A stretch of DNA of 54,315 nucleotides from Rubrivivax sp. GTDB taxonomy: Bacteria; Pseudomonadota; Gammaproteobacteria; Burkholderiales; Burkholderiaceae_C. The notes under the pieces are model-generated. The model ran no database searches. It saw only the letters and a program-made list of their open reading frames with translations, and was not told the origin of the DNA. The stretch covers positions 1-54,315 of the forward strand of contig JAEUPB010000011.1 in the NCBI GenBank assembly GCA_016789955.1, read 5' to 3'. The position numbers were made by a program, and so were the translations under genes. How positions within the stretch are numbered: position 1 is the stretch's first letter; every line of letters begins with the position of its first letter. Of this stretch, positions 38,700-47,364 are shown piece after piece.

Positions 38700-39679
38700 T
38701 CCACGCTGATCTTCTTGTCCGCGATGATCTTCGCCGACGCGGCGATGTCGTCGGCCTGGAACTTCGCGAAGTCGGCCGGGCTGCCGCCGCCGGGCACGAG
38801 GCCGTCGGTGACGAGCTTCTCGGCCATGTCCGCGGCGAGCGCCTTGTTCACCGCGGCGTTGAGCTTCGCGACGATGTCGGCCGAGGTCTTCGCCGGCGCC
38901 CACAGCCCGTACCAGCTCGCGCACTCGAAGCCCGGCAGCGTCTCGGCCGCGATGGGCACATCGGGCAGGTTGGGCAGCCGCTTGCCCGACGTCACGGCCA
39001 CCACGCGCAGCTGCCCACTGCGATGGAACTGCACCGAGCCCAGCACGGGATCGATGAAGCCTTCGATCTGCCCGCCGATCAGGTCCTGGAACGCCGGCGC
39101 CGTGCCCTTGTACGGCACGATGGCCACGCTGATGCCGGCGGCCTGTTCGAGACGCGCGGTGCACAGGTGGCCGGCCGAGCCCACCGAGCCCACCGCGAAG
39201 TTCAGCTTGCCCGGCTGGGCCTTGGCTGCGGCCACCAGCGCCGGCAGTGTGGCGGTGCCGAGCTTGGCGGAGATCGCGATCGACAGCGGCGCCTGCGCCA
39301 CGAGGCTGATCGGCACGAAGTCGGTCTGGACCTTGTAGGGCACCGACTTCATCGTCAGCGGCGCGGTGACGAAGGTGCTGGCGTTGAACAGCAGCGTGTA
39401 GCCGTCGGCCGGCGCCTTGGCCACCGCGTCGCCGCCGATCACGCCGTTGCCGCCGGGCTTGTTCTCGACGACGACGGTCTGCCCGAACTGTTCCTGGAGA
39501 CGCTGGGCCAGCATGCGGCCGACCTTGTCGAGCGTGCCGCCGGGCGGGAAGGGGATGACCATGCGCACGGTGCGCTCGGGCCATGCCTGGGCGTGGGCGG
39601 GCGGTGCCAGCACGGACAGCCCGCAGGCGAGCGCGGCGGCTGCCAGCAGGGCCCTGCGGGGCTTCGTCATCGAGGTCAT
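38696..39679 (-). CDS. Bug-family (TctC-like) tripartite tricarboxylate transporter receptor, second copy in operon
   Basis: Periplasmic solute receptor of 327 residues with signal peptide ending at AHAQA (about 31). The mature protein begins with the Bug signature WPERTVRMVIPFPPGGTLD and contains ENKPGGNGVIGGD and ADGYTLLF. A carboxylate ligand is usual for this family. AGGGAG seven bases before the ATG supports the start. It lies inside the operon rather than beside tctAB, the operon's first gene after tetR being another receptor. It may serve the same permease with a different ligand. Confidence 0.92.
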   Translation of the reverse strand: MTSMTKPRRALLAAAALACGLSVLAPPAHAQAWPERTVRMVIPFPPGGTLDKVGRMLAQRLQEQFGQTVVVENKPGGNGVIGGDAVAKAPADGYTLLFNASTFVTAPLTMKSVPYKVQTDFVPISLVAQAPLSIAISAKLGTATLPALVAAAKAQPGKLNFAVGSVGSAGHLCTARLEQAAGISVAIVPYKGTAPAFQDLIGGQIEGFIDPVLGSVQFHRSGQLRVVAVTSGKRLPNLPDVPIAAETLPGFECASWYGLWAPAKTSADIVAKLNAAVNKALAADMAEKLVTDGLVPGGGSPADFAKFQADDIAASAKIIADKKISVE

Positions 39680-39716
39680 GTCGTCTCCCTGGAAGTGTCG
39701 TGTGGTCGGCCGCGTG

Positions 39717-40931
39717 TCACTCGACGCCGTGCATCGCCAGCAGTGTGCGCATGCGGTGCAGCGCGAGGCCGGGCTGCTCGATCAGCCCGGCGGCATCGGC
39801 CAGGCGGAACAACTCGGCCAGGTGCACCAGCGAACGCGTGCTCTGCTGGCCACCGACCATCGTGAAGTGCGACTGGTGGCCGTTCAGCCAGGCCATGAAC
39901 ACGACGCCGGTCTTGTAGTAGCGCGTCGGCGCACGGAAGATGTGGCGCGACAGCGGCACGGTGGGTTCGAGCAGTGCATGGAAGCGTTCCTCGTCGCCGG
40001 CGGCCAGCGCAGCCAGCGCGGCGCTGGCGGCCGGCGCGATCGCGTCGAAGATGCCCAGCAGCGCGTCGCTCTGGCGGTGCACGGGCGCGTCACCGGCACC
40101 GTCTCCGGCGATCAGCTCCGCGTAGTTGAAGTCGTCGCCGGTGTACATGCGCACGCCGCGGCCATCGAGCCCTCCGGTGGCCGGCAGCAGGCGGCGCATC
40201 GTGATCTCGCGCTGCTTGTCGAGCAACGAGATCTTGATGCCGTCGACCTTGGCCGCGTGGGAGCGGATGATGCCGAGCGCGGTCTGCATCGCCGCATCGA
40301 CATCGTCCGTTCCCCAGTAGCCGGACAGCGCCGGGTCGAACATGTCGCCCAGCCAGTGCAGCAGCACCGGCTCGCGCGCCTGCCGCAGCACGTGGTCGTA
40401 GACGCGCTCGTAGTCGGCCGGGCCGCGCGCCACGCGCACCAGGGCCCGGCTGGCCATCACGATCAGCCGGCCGCCCTCGCGCTCGATGGCTTCCATTTGC
40501 TCGTCGTACGCGCGGATCACGTCGTCGACCGTGCGTGCGGCCTCCGGCGCCAGGTGATCGGTGCCGCAGCCGCAGGCGATGCGTGCGCCGGGCACGCTGC
40601 GCGCGGCGGCCAGCGAGCGGTGGATCAGCTCCAGCGAGGTCGGCCAGTCCAGCCCCATGCCGCGCTGCGCGGTGTCCATCGACTCGGCCACGCCGAGGCC
40701 CATGCGCCACAGCCGCACGCGGTAGGCGATCGTCGCGTCCCAGTCGACGGCGCATTGCAGCCACGGGTCGATGGCCGCGCGCGGGTCGGCAACCACGTGC
40801 GCGGCCGAGTAGGCGATGCGGTTGAACGCGGTGCCGGGCGCGGCCGGCACGATCGGCGCCGACGCGCGCAGCGTGTAGGGCGCCAGCGTGCCGGCGGCAG
40901 TGGGCAGCGTGATCGTGTGCGCTCCGCTCAC
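39717..40931 (-). CDS. DUF993 protein, DapA-like TIM-barrel of unknown function
   Basis: A 404-residue protein matching what I know as DUF993, a group distantly related to dihydrodipicolinate synthase/N-acetylneuraminate lyase aldolases. Notable stretches are AFNRIAYSAAHVVADP, GMGLGVAESMDTAQRGMGLDW, LLHWLGDMFDPALSGYWG and KVDGIKISLLDKQRE. The last holds a lysine in the position expected for a Schiff-base aldolase (KIS). Function unproven; retro-aldol cleavage or lyase activity is my inference. Start is GTG at 40931, overlapping the stop of the oxidoreductase gene (GTGA), which gives tight coupling to it. Confidence 0.75.
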   Translation of the reverse strand: MSGAHTITLPTAAGTLAPYTLRASAPIVPAAPGTAFNRIAYSAAHVVADPRAAIDPWLQCAVDWDATIAYRVRLWRMGLGVAESMDTAQRGMGLDWPTSLELIHRSLAAARSVPGARIACGCGTDHLAPEAARTVDDVIRAYDEQMEAIEREGGRLIVMASRALVRVARGPADYERVYDHVLRQAREPVLLHWLGDMFDPALSGYWGTDDVDAAMQTALGIIRSHAAKVDGIKISLLDKQREITMRRLLPATGGLDGRGVRMYTGDDFNYAELIAGDGAGDAPVHRQSDALLGIFDAIAPAASAALAALAAGDEERFHALLEPTVPLSRHIFRAPTRYYKTGVVFMAWLNGHQSHFTMVGGQQSTRSLVHLAELFRLADAAGLIEQPGLALHRMRTLLAMHGVE

Positions 40932-42091
40932 AGCGCGAGCTCCGGCACGTCGATCCAGCGGCGTTCGCGCCAGCTCTGCAGCGCCGCCTCGACGAGCTGC
41001 ACGCCCTTGGCGCCTTCGGGCAGCGTCCAGCGGTACGGCGCGTCCTCGGCGACGTGGCGGATGAAGGCCTCCCACTGCAGCTTGAAGCCGTTGTCGTAGA
41101 CCTGCGCGTCGGGCACCAGCTGCCACTGGTCGAGGAAGTTCATCGACTGCTTGACGTCCGGGTTCCACACCGGCCGCGGCGTGCCCATGCGCGGCTGCAT
41201 GCGGCACTCCTGCAGGCCGGCCACCGCCGAGCCGTGTGTGCCGTCGACGTGGAACGTGACGAGGTCGTCGCGGCGCACGCGCGTGGCCCAGCTCATCGTC
41301 AGCTGCGCCACCACCGGCTCGCCGTTGTGGCCCTTCAGCTGCGCGGTGGCGTAGGCGGCGTCGTCGGCGGTGGCGGGGTAGGGCTGGCCGGACTCGTCCC
41401 AGCGCTGGTCGATGTGCTTCGCACCGAGGCAGGTGATCGACTGCACCTGGCCGAACAGGTTGTCGAGCACGTAGCGCCAGTGGCACATCATGTCGAGGAT
41501 CATGCCGCCGCCGTCCTCGGCGCGGTAGTTCCAGCTAGGGCGCTGGATGGGCTGCAGGTCGCCTTCGAAGACCCAGTAGCCGAAGTCGACGCGCACCGCC
41601 AGCATGCGGCCGAAGAAGCCCGAGCGGCGCAGCAGGTCGAGCTTGCGCAGCCCGGGCAGGAAGAGCTTGTCCTGCACCGCGCCGTGCTTGCGGCCCGAGG
41701 CCTGCGCCAGCCGGCAGACCTCGACCGCCTCGGCCAGCGTGGTGGCGATCGGCTTCTCGCAGTAGACGTGCTTGCCGGCCCGCAGCGCGCGCGCCAGCAG
41801 CTCGGGGCGCATCTGCGTCGTGCCGGCGTCGAAGAACACCTCGTCGGCCGGGTTGGCCAGCGCCGCGTCGAGGTTGGTGCCATGGCGCGCGATGCCGTGC
41901 TCGCGCGCCAGCGCCTCGATCCGCTCGGCGTTGCGGCCGATCAGCACCGGGTCGGGCATCACGCGGTCGCCGTTGGACAGCAGCACGCCGCCTTCGCGGC
42001 GGATCGCCACGATCGAGCGCACCAGGTGCTGGTTCAGGCCCATGCGTCCGGTGACGCCGTGCATCACGATGCCGAGGGTGCGCGTGGCCAT
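40928..42091 (-). CDS. Gfo/Idh/MocA-family oxidoreductase
   Basis: NAD(P)-dependent sugar or polyol dehydrogenase of 387 residues. The N-terminal Rossmann part starts GIVMHGVTGRMGLN, and the family EKP motif (CEKPIATT) is at 112-114 with the cofactor- and substrate-contacting Lys. A C-terminal alpha/beta domain (WNYRAEDGGGMILDMMCHWRYVLD) carries the conserved His. The nucleotide-binding loop GVTGRMG is a variant of GxGxxG with an unusual MHGVTGRMG wording seen in a subgroup of these enzymes. It is coupled to DUF993, a pairing that suggests consecutive steps. Confidence 0.88.
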   Translation of the reverse strand: MATRTLGIVMHGVTGRMGLNQHLVRSIVAIRREGGVLLSNGDRVMPDPVLIGRNAERIEALAREHGIARHGTNLDAALANPADEVFFDAGTTQMRPELLARALRAGKHVYCEKPIATTLAEAVEVCRLAQASGRKHGAVQDKLFLPGLRKLDLLRRSGFFGRMLAVRVDFGYWVFEGDLQPIQRPSWNYRAEDGGGMILDMMCHWRYVLDNLFGQVQSITCLGAKHIDQRWDESGQPYPATADDAAYATAQLKGHNGEPVVAQLTMSWATRVRRDDLVTFHVDGTHGSAVAGLQECRMQPRMGTPRPVWNPDVKQSMNFLDQWQLVPDAQVYDNGFKLQWEAFIRHVAEDAPYRWTLPEGAKGVQLVEAALQSWRERRWIDVPELAL

Positions 42092-42129
42092 GTCAAAGTC
42101 CTCCGTGGGATGTCGTGCAGGTGTTGGGG

Positions 42130-43500
42130 TCAGCCCATCGGCGTGAGCGATGGCCAGTGCGGTTGCACGCGGCTGGCGAACCCGGGCGCGTGCAGGCTCG
42201 TCAGGTCCAGCCGCCCGTCGTGCACGGCGAGCCGCCGCGTGGCGGGGTCATAGAAGCCGGCGTGCGCATCGGCCCAGGCCTGCGCCTCGTCGGCCGGCGC
42301 GGCGCCGAAGCCGTCGACGTAGTGGTGGCCGTTGCGCTCGATGTGTGCCACGCCCAGGCTCGCGGCGAGCAGCGTGTCCTGTTGCACCGCCAGGCCGGCC
42401 TGGCAGGTGAGGTCCTCGCCCGACAGCACGAGGCCCGGCTCGCGGGCGATGCGGGCTGCGTGCTGCAGCGAGCGGTAGAGCCCCTTGCACGCCTTGCTCG
42501 ACACGCCGCGGTAGCCCAGCGCCAGCGCCTCGTCGAAGGCCTCGGGGTGGTCGTCGGACTCGTCGATGATCATCGGCACGCCGATGCCGAGGTCGCGCAC
42601 CGGCGTGCGCAGCGCCAGCGCCCGCGGCAGCGGCTGCTCCAGCAGCAGCGTGCGGCGCAGCAGCTCGGCCAGGGCCGGGATGTCGGCGAAGCGGCGCCAG
42701 GCGGCGGCGAGCGTGTCGGCGTCGGCGTAGCTTTCGTTGCCGTCGAGCGTGGCGCGCCAGTTTGCTGGGGCATGGCGCTGCAGTACCGACGTGATCGACG
42801 CCAGACGCGCGACGTCGTCGTCGACGCGGCCGCAGAGCTTCAGCTTGAAGTGGGTCAGGCCGTAGGTGCCGACGGCCCGCTCCAGCGTGGCCGGCAACCC
42901 GTCGCGGGGATCCGCCGCGGGGTCGGCGGCGAGTTCGTCGTCGGCCAGTCGATCGGCCAGGCCCACCGTGTGGCGCAAGGCCACCGACATCGGCTCGGCG
43001 ATCGGCAGCGCGGCGCTCCAGGGATCACCGAGCACGCCGGCGCGCAGCCCGGCGCACCACGACAGACCCGTGGCCCGCAGCACGGCATCGGCCACCGCCT
43101 TGTCGACCTGCGCCGGGCCGAACTGCGCGGCCAGCCGAGGCAGGCCCAGCGCCGCAGCGCGATGCATCGCTGCTTCCCCGACTTCCAGCGACAACGCATG
43201 CGCGCTGCGCACCGTGCCGGCCTCGACCGCCGCGTCGGATGCCACGCGCAGCGCGGTGCGCAGCTGCTCGGCGTTCTGCTCGTGCGTCAGCGCAGGGTTC
43301 TTGTCGAACCACTTGGGCACCATCAGCTCCGCGGCGGCGCCCACGGTGGCGCGCCCGTCGACCTCGACGACCGCGCGCACGTAGGCCTGCCCGCAGCGCG
43401 TGACGGTGGCGGCGCCGAACCGGAACGGCAGCCGCAGCACCACCGGCCGCTCGTAGGCCAGCGCCTCCAGCACGCGCACGCGCGGGGCGATCGCCGTCAT
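42130..43500 (-). CDS. Enolase-superfamily enzyme (mandelate racemase/muconate lactonizing-like)
   Basis: A 456-residue protein of the enolase superfamily. The second-strand KxK is FKLK (K219, K221). Metal ligands are likely D253 (DGNESY), E288 (LLEQPLP) and D313 or E314 (IIDESDD). The lysines in SSKACKG (K336, K339) suit the opposite acid/base. This KxK...K arrangement is of the muconate-lactonizing subgroup, which includes epimerases, cycloisomerases and dehydratases. It would abstract a proton alpha to a carboxylate, implying the operon handles a carboxylic acid. It overlaps the preceding TIM-barrel gene by ATGA. Confidence 0.85.
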   Translation of the reverse strand: MTAIAPRVRVLEALAYERPVVLRLPFRFGAATVTRCGQAYVRAVVEVDGRATVGAAAELMVPKWFDKNPALTHEQNAEQLRTALRVASDAAVEAGTVRSAHALSLEVGEAAMHRAAALGLPRLAAQFGPAQVDKAVADAVLRATGLSWCAGLRAGVLGDPWSAALPIAEPMSVALRHTVGLADRLADDELAADPAADPRDGLPATLERAVGTYGLTHFKLKLCGRVDDDVARLASITSVLQRHAPANWRATLDGNESYADADTLAAAWRRFADIPALAELLRRTLLLEQPLPRALALRTPVRDLGIGVPMIIDESDDHPEAFDEALALGYRGVSSKACKGLYRSLQHAARIAREPGLVLSGEDLTCQAGLAVQQDTLLAASLGVAHIERNGHHYVDGFGAAPADEAQAWADAHAGFYDPATRRLAVHDGRLDLTSLHAPGFASRVQPHWPSLTPMG

Positions 43501-44333
43501 GAGGTCAGCGCCTCCCAGGCCCCGCGCACGTAGGCGGCGCTGGCAGCGGCGCAGGCCAGCGGCTCGGGGTGATAGTCGAACGGCTCGAGCGCGATCCAGC
43601 CGGTGTAGCCGCCGTCGCGCAGCACGCGCAGCACCGGGGCCACCGGCGTGCCGCCCTGGCCCGGGCCGCGTCGGTTCGCATCGTTGAGCTGCACGTGCGC
43701 GACCACATCGAGATGGCGTCGCAGCGCTTCCTGCGGTGGCTCGGACTCGCCGGCCGATGCGGCGCTGAGGTCGAACATCGTGCGCAGCGCCGGCGAGCCG
43801 ATGCGGCGGACGATCGCCGCCGCATCCTGCAGGCGGTTGACGACGCGCGTCTCGGCCGGCGACAGCGGCTCGATGCAGTAGGTGACGCCGCGCGCCTGCG
43901 CCCAGCCGGCGGCCTGCGCCCAGGCGTCGACGCAGCGCGCCACCGCATCCGCCAGCGGCTGGCCGGGGTCGGGCGCGCGTTGTGCCGGCGATCCATGCAC
44001 CAGCACCTGCGCGTCGCAGGCGGCGGCAAAGTCGACGAGGCGCTGCATCAGCTCGAGCGCATGGGTGCGGCGCGGCGCGTCCGGCGTGGCGATCGACAGG
44101 CCCGGCGGCGCGGCGAGCAGCCAATGCAGGCTGCTGATCGCGATGCCGAACCCCGCGGCCTGCGCGCGCAGGCGGCTGCCGGCGGCCTCGTTCAGCTCGA
44201 AGGGGTCTTCCGTCAGCGTGAACGGCGCCAACTCCAAGGCGCTGCAGCCGAGTGCCGCGGCCAGCTCGCATTGCTCGTGGAACGGGCGCCCGCGCAGCAC
44301 CTCGTTGCACAGGGACAGCTTCAGCATCGTCAT
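43497..44333 (-). CDS. Sugar phosphate isomerase/epimerase-family TIM-barrel protein
   Basis: A 278-residue AP-endonuclease-2-like TIM-barrel. Family landmarks are LSLCNEVLRG at the start, LELAPFTL, VLVHGSPAQ, YCIEPLSPAETRVVN (metal Glu), TMFDLSAAS (metal Asp), HVQLNDANRRGPGQG and WIALEPFDY (metal Glu). This resembles sugar 3-epimerases and keto-sugar isomerases. Two in-frame ATGs (44333, 44327) lie at the start; the first overlaps the tctA stop. It is a different branch from the TIM-barrel protein that ends the operon, so two separate isomerisation-type steps are expected. Confidence 0.85.
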   Translation of the reverse strand: MTMLKLSLCNEVLRGRPFHEQCELAAALGCSALELAPFTLTEDPFELNEAAGSRLRAQAAGFGIAISSLHWLLAAPPGLSIATPDAPRRTHALELMQRLVDFAAACDAQVLVHGSPAQRAPDPGQPLADAVARCVDAWAQAAGWAQARGVTYCIEPLSPAETRVVNRLQDAAAIVRRIGSPALRTMFDLSAASAGESEPPQEALRRHLDVVAHVQLNDANRRGPGQGGTPVAPVLRVLRDGGYTGWIALEPFDYHPEPLACAAASAAYVRGAWEALTS

Positions 44334-45832
44334 GCCGCCTGATCCCGGGCGCGCTGCCGCTCGCGCTGCAGGGACCACACCTTCCACGCGACCGAGCCGA
44401 TCACCATCGCGGCCAGCGCGCCGGAGATCGGCCGCGTGAAGAACGGCGTCAGGTCGCCGTCCGACAGCACCAGCGCGCGGCGCAGGTTCTTCTCCAGCAG
44501 GTCGCCCAGCACGATGCCCAGCACCAGCGGCGCCATCGGGTAGCCCCACTGCCGCAGCGCGTAGCCGACGATGCCGAAGGCCAGCATCACCCACACATCG
44601 AACATGCGGCCGGAGATCGCGAAGCTGCCCACCGCGCAGAGCACGAAGATGATCGGCACGATCAGCGGCTGCGGCACGCGCAGCACCTGCACCAGCGCCT
44701 TGGTCAGGACCAGCCCGTAGATCAGGATGCCGATGGTGGCGAACAGCATCATCGCCACCACGTCGTACACGAAACGCGGGTTCTCCAGCATGATCATCGG
44801 GCCCGGCCGCACGCCGTGGATGATCATCGCGGCCATCAGCACCGCGGCCGGTGCCGAGCCGGGCACGGCCAGCGTCAGCACCGGGATCACGGCGCCGGGC
44901 ACGCAGGCGTTGTCACCGGTCTCGGCGGCCATCAGACCGTCGATCGAGCCCTTGCCGAACATCTCGGGTTCCTTGCTCGCACGCTTGGCAGCCGCGTACG
45001 ACGACCAGGCCGCCACGTCCTCGCCCACGCCCGGCACGATGCCCACGCCGGTGCCGATGAGCCCCGAGCGCAGGATCGTGCGCCAGTGCCTGGCCACGTC
45101 CGACAGGCGGGGGATCACCGTGTCGAACGGGTTGATCTTCACCGGCGGCCGGTGCTTCCGCATCGCGGTCAGCAGCTCGGCGAACCCGAAGGCGCCCACC
45201 AGCGCCGGCACGAGCTGGATGCCGCCGGCGAGATCGCGCACGCCGAACGAGTAGCGCTCGTACGCGTACTGCGGCTCCTGGCCGATGGTGGCCACGAACA
45301 GGCCCGCCACGCCGGCCAGCCAGCCCTTGAGCGGGTCGTCGCCCGTCAGTGTGCCGGCGATCAGCACGCCGAACAGCGCGAGCCAGAAGAACTCGTAGGC
45401 GCCGAACTTCAGCGCCAAGCCGCCGAGCACAGGCGTGAAGCCGGCGAGGAACACCATGCCGATCAGCGTGCCCATCACCGAGCCGGTGGTGGCGATGCCC
45501 ATCGCGCGGCCGGCCAGGCCCTGGCGGGCGAGGGCGTAGCCGTCCAGGCAGGCCGCGGCCGACGCCGGCGTGCCGGGGATGTTCAGCAGGATGGCCGAGC
45601 GCGAGCCGCCGTAGATGGCGCCGACGTAGGTGCAGATGAGGATCAGCAGCGCCTGATCGGAAGGCAGCTTGATCGTGAGCGTCGTCATCAGCGCCAGGCC
45701 CATCGTGGCGGTGAGGCCGGGCAGGGCACCGATGATCACGCCCACCAGCGACGCCAGCAGCGCCAGCGCGATCACCATCGGCTGGCTGAAGTGCGCGATG
45801 GACTGCCCGAACTGGATGAGGCCTTCGAACAT
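44330..45832 (-). CDS. tctA: Tripartite tricarboxylate transporter large permease TctA
   Basis: Inner-membrane permease of 500 residues with about eleven to twelve hydrophobic segments. The two conserved TctA motifs are GALPGLTATMGLAL (near 35-50) and, in the mirrored half, GIVPGVGEDVAAW (about 258-270), with GGSRSAILLNIPGTPASAA after the first. It moves its ligand into the cytoplasm with cation symport, taking it from a Bug-type receptor. It starts 36 bases after tctB and overlaps the next enzyme gene by four bases, so uptake and metabolism are coupled. Confidence 0.95.
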   Translation of the reverse strand: MFEGLIQFGQSIAHFSQPMVIALALLASLVGVIIGALPGLTATMGLALMTTLTIKLPSDQALLILICTYVGAIYGGSRSAILLNIPGTPASAAACLDGYALARQGLAGRAMGIATTGSVMGTLIGMVFLAGFTPVLGGLALKFGAYEFFWLALFGVLIAGTLTGDDPLKGWLAGVAGLFVATIGQEPQYAYERYSFGVRDLAGGIQLVPALVGAFGFAELLTAMRKHRPPVKINPFDTVIPRLSDVARHWRTILRSGLIGTGVGIVPGVGEDVAAWSSYAAAKRASKEPEMFGKGSIDGLMAAETGDNACVPGAVIPVLTLAVPGSAPAAVLMAAMIIHGVRPGPMIMLENPRFVYDVVAMMLFATIGILIYGLVLTKALVQVLRVPQPLIVPIIFVLCAVGSFAISGRMFDVWVMLAFGIVGYALRQWGYPMAPLVLGIVLGDLLEKNLRRALVLSDGDLTPFFTRPISGALAAMVIGSVAWKVWSLQRERQRARDQAA

Positions 45833-45868
45833 CGGAATCGTGGCGCGCGGTCGGAGGCGATCGTGCCG

Positions 45869-46324
45869 TCAGGGCAGCCGCACGAGGAACACGCGCTCGA
45901 ACACCAGCACCACCACCACGGCCGTGCCGATGCCAGCGGCGATCGCGGTGGTGGCGCGGCGGCGCGGCGGCGCGTCGCTGTCGAAGAGGGCACAGAAAGC
46001 TGCGACGAAGATCGCGGTGGCCACGCCGAACGGCACACGGCCGACGAGACCGATCGCATAGGCCAGCATCAGGACCAGGGCCAGCCCGACGCGGCGGTTG
46101 ATCAAGGCGCCGCCGTCGTCGCCATCGCCGGCCCCGCGCGGGCGCCGCAGCGCGATCAGCGCGCCCATCGCCATCATCATCAGCCCGTAGATGCCGGGCA
46201 CCAAGCCCGGCGCGGTGTAGAGCGTGCCGCCCATGGACTCGTAGCGATCCATCTGCCAGGCGCCGGCGAAGATCGCCAGGCCGAAAGCGATCCAGGCCGC
46301 ACCGCCGATGCGGTCCGCCTTCAT
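45869..46324 (-). CDS. tctB: Tripartite tricarboxylate transporter small permease TctB
   Basis: Small membrane subunit of 151 residues with four hydrophobic stretches (about 8-22, 40-60, 78-95 and 125-145), as usual for TctB. GTLYTAPGLVPGIYGLMM is the family-typical periplasmic-facing sequence. It sits between the receptor gene and tctA in the normal order. Confidence 0.9.
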   Translation of the reverse strand: MKADRIGGAAWIAFGLAIFAGAWQMDRYESMGGTLYTAPGLVPGIYGLMMMAMGALIALRRPRGAGDGDDGGALINRRVGLALVLMLAYAIGLVGRVPFGVATAIFVAAFCALFDSDAPPRRRATTAIAAGIGTAVVVVLVFERVFLVRLP

Positions 46325-46355
46325 GGTGGGATGCGCCGTGCCGTTTGGCGTTGCG

Positions 46356-47351
46356 TCAGGGCTTGGCGATGCCCACCGTGTCGGGCGACACCTTGGCCTT
46401 GCCGGCGGCCTGCTGCGTCCAGGCGTAGGCCTGGATCGCCGGGAACACCGCGGACTGAGCGGTGTCGCCCGCCATCGGTGCGAACAGCGCGCCGCGACCC
46501 TGCGCGTACTTCTTCAGCGCCTCGTTGTTGGCCATCTGCGCGGCCCACACCCGATCGAGCGTGGCGGTGACCTCCGCCGGCACGCCCCTCGGGACGAAGA
46601 TGCCGAAGTAGTTGATCGGGTCCTTGAAGCCGGGGATGAATTGCGACAGCGGCGGCACGCTGCCGAAGCCTTCGATCTCCAGCGGCTTGTCGCCCACCAC
46701 GGCCAGCGGGCGGATCTTCTTCGCGCGGATCATGTCGGTCTGCTCTGCCGCGAGCTGCGTGGTGACCTGCGTTTCGCCGGCCACCGTGGCCACCACGGCC
46801 GGGTTTCCGCCGTCGTAGGTGACGTGCTTGTAGCTGGTACCGGTGGCGCGCGCGATGGCCTCGATCGCGGCGTGGCCGCTGGAGTTGACGCCGGCGGTGG
46901 CCACCGACACCTGGCCCGGGCGCGCCTTCATCGCGTCGAGCAGATCCTTCATGGTCTTGTACGGCGCATCGGCGTTCACGCCGACCACGGCGATGTGCGC
47001 GACGTTCAGGTAGAGGTGCCAGTCCTTCACGCTGGTGTCGACCATGCCCAGCACCTTGTAGGTGCCGAGGTCCTTGGCGGCGCCGGCCGTCCAGGTGTAG
47101 CCGTCCTTCGGTGCTTCCATCGCGTTCTTCGTGCCCACCGAGCCCGACGCGCCGGGCTGGTTCTGGATCACGATCTTCTGGTTCAGCACCTTCTCGATCT
47201 CGGCGGCGGTGACCCGCGTGACCTGGTCCGTGCTGCCGCCGGCGGCCCACGGCACGATGATGGTGATGGGCTTGGAAGGCTGCCAGGTCTGCGCGATGGC
47301 GGGCAGGGCCAGCAGCAGCGCGAGCGGGGTGGCGACGGCGTAGGGCTTCAT
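46356..47351 (-). CDS. Tripartite tricarboxylate transporter solute receptor (TctC/Bug family)
   Basis: Periplasmic receptor of 331 residues with signal peptide (MKPYAVATPLALLLALPAIAQT). It has Bug-family elements WQPSKPITIIVPWAAGGSTDQ, NQPGASGSVGT and KDGYTWTAG. It is the cognate receptor for the following tctB and tctA. The start at 47351 has AGGAGA just upstream; an in-frame ATG 14 codons earlier would lie inside the end of tetR and lacks support. A candidate TetR operator (47368-47383) lies 17 bases upstream of this start. Confidence 0.93.
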   Translation of the reverse strand: MKPYAVATPLALLLALPAIAQTWQPSKPITIIVPWAAGGSTDQVTRVTAAEIEKVLNQKIVIQNQPGASGSVGTKNAMEAPKDGYTWTAGAAKDLGTYKVLGMVDTSVKDWHLYLNVAHIAVVGVNADAPYKTMKDLLDAMKARPGQVSVATAGVNSSGHAAIEAIARATGTSYKHVTYDGGNPAVVATVAGETQVTTQLAAEQTDMIRAKKIRPLAVVGDKPLEIEGFGSVPPLSQFIPGFKDPINYFGIFVPRGVPAEVTATLDRVWAAQMANNEALKKYAQGRGALFAPMAGDTAQSAVFPAIQAYAWTQQAAGKAKVSPDTVGIAKP

Positions 47352-47364
47352 CGGGGTCTCCTGC

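Noticed and set aside
44252-46570. A long plus-strand frame opposite tctA and tctB
   Set aside because: Translation is His/Gln/Arg-rich and motif-free; the minus strand carries the unmistakable TctA and TctB sequences.
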